Part shown: in pieces, positions 1 through 5,051 of the stretch | Numbering within the stretch: position 1 is the first letter of the stretch | How the letters are laid out: every line of letters begins with the position of its first letter | Translations under genes and position numbers: made by a program | NCBI GenBank assembly: GCA_015488075.1 | Contig: WFOM01000242.1 | Span: 1 to 5,051 of the forward strand | DNA length: 5,051 nt | Origin: Helicobacteraceae bacterium | GTDB taxonomy: Bacteria > Campylobacterota > Campylobacteria > Campylobacterales > Sulfurimonadaceae | Reading direction: 5' to 3' | The notes under the pieces: model-generated | What the model saw: only the letters and a program-made list of their open reading frames with translations | What the model was told of the DNA's origin: nothing | Database searches by the model: none

Positions 1-153
1 GTTTAAAATCTCATCAGTGGTTGTGTTTACAAGAGGCTTTTGCAAAGATTGTTCTATCTTTGTCAAATCGCCTATATACGATTCTACAGTTTTTTTGCCG
101 AGGGCTTTGGTTATTGTTATATACTCCAAAAAAGCATCTAACTCATTACTCAA
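1..153 (-). CDS. Tyrosine recombinase, XerC/XerD-type, N-terminal fragment (runs off left edge)
   Basis: Only the first 51 codons are in the window; the catalytic domain lies beyond position 1. The fragment (MSNELDAFLEYITITKALG..., then KKTVESYIGDL) resembles the N-terminal SAM-like core-binding domain of phage-integrase/Xer recombinases, where a helix of the form F-L-x-Y-hydrophobic is followed by S/T-x-x-T-v-x-x-Y-x-x-D-L. Such proteins cut and rejoin DNA through a C-terminal R-H-R-Y active site, for chromosome-dimer resolution or element integration; which role applies cannot be told from this part. The start is TTG at 153-151. An in-frame TAA lies two codons upstream (159-157) and there is no in-frame ATG in the visible part, so an earlier start is excluded. 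The gene overlaps the end of the lipoprotein gene by 8 nt, which suggests translational coupling. It is the third visible gene of the minus-strand operon. The family call is fairly good; the subfamily is unknown. Confidence 0.72.
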   Translation of the reverse strand, partial: MSNELDAFLEYITITKALGKKTVESYIGDLTKIEQSLQKPLVNTTTDEILN

Positions 154-1135
154 ATCTTATCTCTTTGTTTCCTACTATAAGTTTGTCTTTTTCTTTGAGT
201 ATATATGACTCATCATCAAAATCAACATCATATATGGTGTATTTCATCAAATCTTTTGAAAGTTTTATCAGGTATCCCTCTTTTTCAAGAGCATAAACAC
301 TCTCTTTATACCTGCTTAGAGTCAAAAAATGGGCAAAAGGAAAATGCTGTTTTTTTACAACTTTTAAATTTTTATCCATAAGTATGATATCGCCCTGCTT
401 TGTAGCAACATAAATGTTTTTGTCGTCATGTGTTATATCTCTGGCTTCTACATCAAACTTCACCTCTTTTGCTCCAAAAAGCAAAACTCTGTATGCAGTT
501 GCGATAATCAACTTGTCATTAAATATATCAAAATATATAACATTGTTGAAAAACTCAGAAGAACTTACTATAATCGTTCTTAGTTTCTTTTTTAATTTTT
601 TGTTTACTATGACGGCTTTACCGTCAAGTGTAAAAAACAACACCAAATCTTTCATAAAGTAAGGCTTTGTTATCCTTGCATCGTTTGCAAGTGCTTCATT
701 ACCCTGCAACTTGAATATTACTTTTTTTGTATCCAGACTATATAAACCTATCTCGTCATCTGCAAACAAAACAGCCAGAACATCACCGTCTGTTGATGCG
801 GTTGCTACTGTTTTTTTCAAATCAAAATCTATAGAAGTGTTGTTGTCCATATCAACCAGAGAAAGCTTTCCGTCTATTGTAGAGCTTATAATGTATCTGT
901 CACTGTGAGACAAAAGTTCATACGACTCATTTAAGTCTATATTTTTTATACTGTCATTGTATAGTATCTTGTCATCACCTACCAAAGCTATATCATTAGC
1001 TTTTTTAATAATGCCGTAATCAAGCTCTTTTGTCTCTTTCCAGTTTCCTGTTACATCTTCAGGTTCAAAATATTTTTTTGAACTGCATCCTGCTATAAAA
1101 AGAATGGCAAATACTATAAGATATATAAGTCTCAA
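146..1135 (-). CDS. Outer-membrane-type lipoprotein with beta-propeller (PQQ/WD40-like) repeats, BamB-like candidate
   Basis: The 329-residue protein begins with a lipoprotein signal peptide: R2, a hydrophobic run 3-15, then lipobox I-A-G-C with Cys17 as the predicted acylated residue. The residue after the Cys is Ser, not Asp, so by the E. coli rule it should go to the outer membrane. The mature part is strand-rich with degenerate blade-like motifs: DGKLSLVDMDNN (88-99), DGKAVIVNKKLKK (171-183), QGDIILMDKNLKV (247-259) and EGYLIKLSKDLM (286-297). Each is a short turn, a beta strand, and an Asp/Asn/Lys-rich turn, as in PQQ/WD40-type propellers such as BamB. E. coli BamB is longer (about 392 residues). 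The gene directly follows a YfgM-like gene, as bamB follows yfgM in E. coli. The start is TTG (1135-1133), 1 nt after the preceding stop, with weak GGGA at 1148-1145; the next in-frame ATG is codon 96 and would lose the signal peptide. Lipoprotein is near certain, propeller likely, BamB role inferred. Confidence 0.82.
   Translation of the reverse strand: MRLIYLIVFAILFIAGCSSKKYFEPEDVTGNWKETKELDYGIIKKANDIALVGDDKILYNDSIKNIDLNESYELLSHSDRYIISSTIDGKLSLVDMDNNTSIDFDLKKTVATASTDGDVLAVLFADDEIGLYSLDTKKVIFKLQGNEALANDARITKPYFMKDLVLFFTLDGKAVIVNKKLKKKLRTIIVSSSEFFNNVIYFDIFNDKLIIATAYRVLLFGAKEVKFDVEARDITHDDKNIYVATKQGDIILMDKNLKVVKKQHFPFAHFLTLSRYKESVYALEKEGYLIKLSKDLMKYTIYDVDFDDESYILKEKDKLIVGNKEIRFE
161..166 (-). 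promoter_or_regulatory. Ribosome binding site for the Xer-type gene (TTG start)
   Basis: On the minus strand AAAGAG is followed after 7 nt by TTG (153-151). It lies inside the last codons of the lipoprotein gene. It is a modest Shine-Dalgarno match, but it supports TTG as the start together with the in-frame stop just upstream. Confidence 0.45.
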
Positions 1136-1136
1136 A

Positions 1137-1733
1137 CTATTTTATCCCGTAATGGTTTAAAACCTGTGCAAATTTCTTTAGCGAAGAAGCATCTGAAATC
1201 TTTGACAGTTTTTGTTTGCACTTTTTGACATCGCCTCTTTTCAAATCGATATATGCACTTTCAAATATAGCCAAATCTTTATACATCGCTTCAGGTTTGA
1301 GTGCATAACTGTCAAGTTTTGAAGCGGATGAAGTCCTGCTTGCCACTTCATAAGAGCTTAAGTCTGAGACGACCTGAAGTTTTTTCTTTGAAATCTCTTC
1401 CAGTTTGTCAGTATCATTATCATTTAATGCTTTGTAGTAAACATACAGCATATACAGTTTTTCACTGCTGTCTTTTAAAGTTTTAAGTGCTTGTTTGTCG
1501 TTTGGATTTTTCATAAGAGTATCAAGAGCTGTGTTTGCTTTTTCTATCCTGCTTTGTTCTTTTATGTCGTATCCCAGCTTTCCAAATGCAAACAAAACTA
1601 TAACTACACCTATGGTTATGATGTATTTTTTGTATTTGGTAAAAAATCTCTCGGTTTTGATTGCACTCTCTAAAAATTTTTCCTCTGCACTCAGTTCTTC
1701 TTTTATAGCTTCAACATTATCTTTTAAACTCAA
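1137..1733 (-). CDS. Membrane-anchored periplasmic TPR-like protein, YfgM-like
   Basis: The 198-residue protein has a charged, probably helical N-terminus (1-36), one membrane segment at about 37-55 (KYIITIGVVIVLFAFGKLGY) preceded by Lys-rich residues, so N-in, and a helical domain of about 140 residues outside the membrane. That part carries paired-helix patterns with small/aromatic spacing (for example EKLYMLYVYYKALNDND and AIFESAYIDLKRGDVKKCKQ), typical of degenerate TPR folds. The layout matches YfgM, a single-pass inner-membrane protein that associates with SecYEG and periplasmic chaperones in E. coli. Sequence identity looks low, so the call rests on architecture plus the adjacent BamB-like lipoprotein gene. 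The start is TTG at 1733-1731 with a strong AAAGGA 7 nt upstream; the next ATG is codon 74 and would remove the membrane anchor. It is the first gene of the minus-strand operon, with its own promoter. A generic tetratricopeptide-domain protein is the alternative. Confidence 0.75.
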   Translation of the reverse strand: MSLKDNVEAIKEELSAEEKFLESAIKTERFFTKYKKYIITIGVVIVLFAFGKLGYDIKEQSRIEKANTALDTLMKNPNDKQALKTLKDSSEKLYMLYVYYKALNDNDTDKLEEISKKKLQVVSDLSSYEVASRTSSASKLDSYALKPEAMYKDLAIFESAYIDLKRGDVKKCKQKLSKISDASSLKKFAQVLNHYGIK

Positions 1734-1740
1734 AACAAAA

Positions 1741-1746
1741 TCCTTT
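1741..1746 (-). promoter_or_regulatory. Ribosome binding site fixing the TTG start of the YfgM-like gene
   Basis: On the minus strand AAAGGA lies 7 nt before TTG (1733-1731). This is a near-ideal Shine-Dalgarno sequence and spacing, and there is no ATG nearby, so the TTG start is well supported. Confidence 0.75.
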
Positions 1747-1760
1747 AATTTTTTTGTAAA

Positions 1761-1770
1761 ATAATATCAA
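1761..1770 (-). promoter_or_regulatory. Promoter -10 region for the minus-strand operon
   Basis: On the minus strand the sequence reads TTGATATTAT, with TATTAT (1766-1761) as the -10 hexamer preceded by T-rich DNA. Transcription would start near 1754, giving a leader of about 20 nt that contains the AAAGGA ribosome site. No TTGACA-like -35 is visible at 16-18 nt, which is usual for sigma-70 promoters in Campylobacterota. Confidence 0.6.
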
Positions 1771-1794
1771 ATAAAACTAAACTGTTAGCTTATT

Positions 1795-1804
1795 TTGATA
1801 TAAT
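1795..1804 (+). promoter_or_regulatory. Promoter -10 region for the gatC-pilT-tgt operon
   Basis: The sequence reads TTGATATAAT, with a perfect TATAAT at 1799-1804 after a T-rich stretch. Transcription should start near 1811, leaving a leader of about 18 nt. A ribosome site (AGAGGA, 1819-1824) follows before the gatC ATG at 1829. There is no recognisable -35 hexamer, as is common in Campylobacterota. Confidence 0.7.
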
Positions 1805-1828
1805 TATGTAAAAAGTAAAGAGGAAATT

Positions 1829-2119
1829 ATGCAAATAGATGAAAAACTGCTTAAAAGACTCGAAACACTTTCGATGATAAAAATTTCAGAAAACAAAAGA
1901 GAAAGTATCATTAATGATTTGAGTGAGTTTCTAAATTTTGCAAACAATTTAAACGAACTTGACACTTCAAATGTGGATGACAAATTTGCAATGGATGAAA
2001 ACCCTACCATAACAAGAGAAGATACACCTAAATGCAATACAGAGATAAATGAAGAGATACTAAAACGTGCACCTGAGAGTGCAGACCATTTCTTTATAGT
2101 CCCAAAAATTATAGAGTAG
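1829..2119 (+). CDS. gatC: Asp-tRNA(Asn)/Glu-tRNA(Gln) amidotransferase subunit C
   Basis: The 96-residue protein is the small GatC subunit of the GatCAB amidotransferase. GatCAB converts Glu-tRNA(Gln) and/or Asp-tRNA(Asn), made by non-discriminating synthetases, into Gln-tRNA and Asn-tRNA; GatC wraps the GatA-GatB interface and stabilises it. Family marks are the N-terminal helix pair with LEFxxxLNELDTSNVD-like spacing (33-50), the REDTP loop (63-67) and the ending RAPESADHFFIVPKIIE (80-96), which matches the conserved NAP...FFVPKVIE tail. The length is normal for GatC. It starts with ATG after AGAGGA at 1819-1824. It is the first gene of the plus operon and lies 4 nt before the next gene. 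gatA and gatB are not in the window; dispersed gat genes are common in this phylum. The call is confident. Confidence 0.95.
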   Translation: MQIDEKLLKRLETLSMIKISENKRESIINDLSEFLNFANNLNELDTSNVDDKFAMDENPTITREDTPKCNTEINEEILKRAPESADHFFIVPKIIE

Positions 2120-2123
2120 TTTT

Positions 2124-2458
2124 ATGAAAGTATACGGCATAAAAAACTGTAACAGTGTCAAAAAAGCTGTAAAATTTTTAAAAGAGAATTCTATACCGTT
2201 TGAATTTGTGGACTTTAAAGAAACAAAACCGACAAAAGAGAAAATAAAAGAATGGACAGAAAAATCCGACATAAAAAAACTTTTTAACTCAAGAAGCACT
2301 ACATATAAAAATCTCAAACTAAAAGAGTTAAATCTTGACGATGAAGCAAAAATAGAGTGGATGGCAAAAGAACCCTTGCTTATAAAAAGACCGGTTATAG
2401 AATACAAAGAGAAAGTATTGGTCGGATTTGACGAACAAACTTACAAAAAGGAACTGTT

Positions 2459-2462
<4 letters not shown>
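2124..2462 (+). CDS. ArsC/Spx/MgsR-family thioredoxin-fold protein, YffB type
   Basis: The 112-residue protein begins MKVYGIKNCNSVKKA, the hallmark of the YffB branch of the ArsC/Spx family (a beta strand, G-I-K-N-C, then a helix). Later marks are NSRSTTYKNL (55-64), the cis-Pro element IKRPV (87-91) and the VGFDEQTYKK tail (100-109), all as in YffB. It has one cysteine, Cys9. It lacks the Spx CXXC pair, and Cys+4 is Lys13 where classical glutaredoxin-dependent arsenate reductases have Arg, with no His four residues before the Cys. Arsenate reduction is therefore doubtful, and the true substrate of YffB proteins is unsettled (a GSH-dependent thiol reductase role has been proposed). Arg89 corresponds to the conserved Arg94 of E. 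coli ArsC. It starts 4 nt after gatC and its stop overlaps the pilT start by 4 nt (ATGA), so it is probably coupled to both. Family call sure, function open. Confidence 0.88.
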
Positions 2463-5050
<2,588 letters not shown>

Positions 5051-5051
5051 A

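Larger units (their letters stand above)
1761..1804. repeat. Imperfect inverted repeat joining the two divergent promoters
   Basis: Two 20-nt arms (1761-1780 and 1785-1804) flank a 4-nt centre, ACTG (1781-1784). Read outward from the centre, both arms begin TTAG and run through TTTGATAT to the -10 box. Sixteen of 20 positions match; mismatches are at outward positions 5, 8, 9 and 18. Each arm carries one -10 hexamer, so the divergent promoters are placed symmetrically around the centre, at about 1782.5. Part of the match is expected from two similar promoters in AT-rich DNA; the TTAG core is not. Confidence 0.6.

Noticed and set aside
141..153. TTGAGT/GAGT repeats resembling half of a HAIR (HspR) operator
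   Set aside because: The two GAGT elements are in direct, not inverted, orientation, with no matching ACTCAA arm at the right spacing, and they lie inside coding sequence.
17..296. Two plus-strand open frames of 63 and 91 codons at the left edge
   Set aside because: They overlap the minus-strand Xer-type and lipoprotein genes, which have recognisable domains and start signals. These frames have none.
1734..1828. Small RNA, riboswitch or short gene in the 95-bp gap
   Set aside because: The gap is filled by two promoters and two ribosome sites, with predicted leaders of only about 20 nt each. There is no room for a riboswitch and no open frame with a start signal.
2060..2407. A 115-codon open frame on the minus strand across gatC and the YffB-type gene
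   Set aside because: It is antisense to two well-supported genes. The Phe/Ser/Leu-rich translation is what the complement of Lys/Glu-rich AT-rich coding DNA gives.

Overview
The window is compact, AT-rich bacterial chromosome, roughly one third G+C by eye. It most likely comes from a Campylobacterota (epsilonproteobacterial) genome, perhaps near Sulfurimonas or its relatives. This rests on the base composition, AT-rich promoters with a good -10 and no clear -35, an HspR-type MerR repressor of the Campylobacter/Helicobacter kind, and housekeeping genes from unrelated pathways packed into one run. The genus is a guess. Nearly every base is coding: eight genes and a single intergenic gap of 95 bp (1734-1828). 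I see no RNA gene, mobile element, CRISPR array or intrinsic terminator.

Left arm, minus strand, read from 1733 down to 1: a membrane-anchored YfgM-like protein, a lipoprotein with beta-propeller-like repeats (BamB-like), and the N-terminus of a XerC/D-type tyrosine recombinase that runs off the left edge. The genes abut or overlap (1-nt gap, then 8-nt overlap). All three appear to start with TTG. The first two recall the yfgM-bamB pair of gammaproteobacteria and may serve the Sec translocon and outer-membrane assembly.

Right arm, plus strand, 1829-4673: gatC (Glu/Asp-tRNA amidotransferase subunit C), a single-cysteine ArsC/Spx-fold protein of the YffB type, pilT (type IV pilus retraction ATPase) and tgt (tRNA-guanine transglycosylase). 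They are separated by 4 nt, a 4-nt overlap and 1 nt, so they read as one operon. It mixes tRNA quality and modification with surface motility.

The two operons diverge from the 95-bp gap. The gap holds two -10 boxes facing away from each other at equal distance from the centre of an imperfect inverted repeat (1761-1804).

Right end, minus strand: hspR, a MerR-family heat-shock repressor. Its stop codon interlocks with that of tgt (4-bp convergent overlap), leaving no room for a conventional terminator between them. The most interesting points are the candidate BamB/YfgM pair in this phylum, the two-fold symmetric divergent promoter and the interlocked tgt/hspR ends. I found no strong evidence of a wholly new system.
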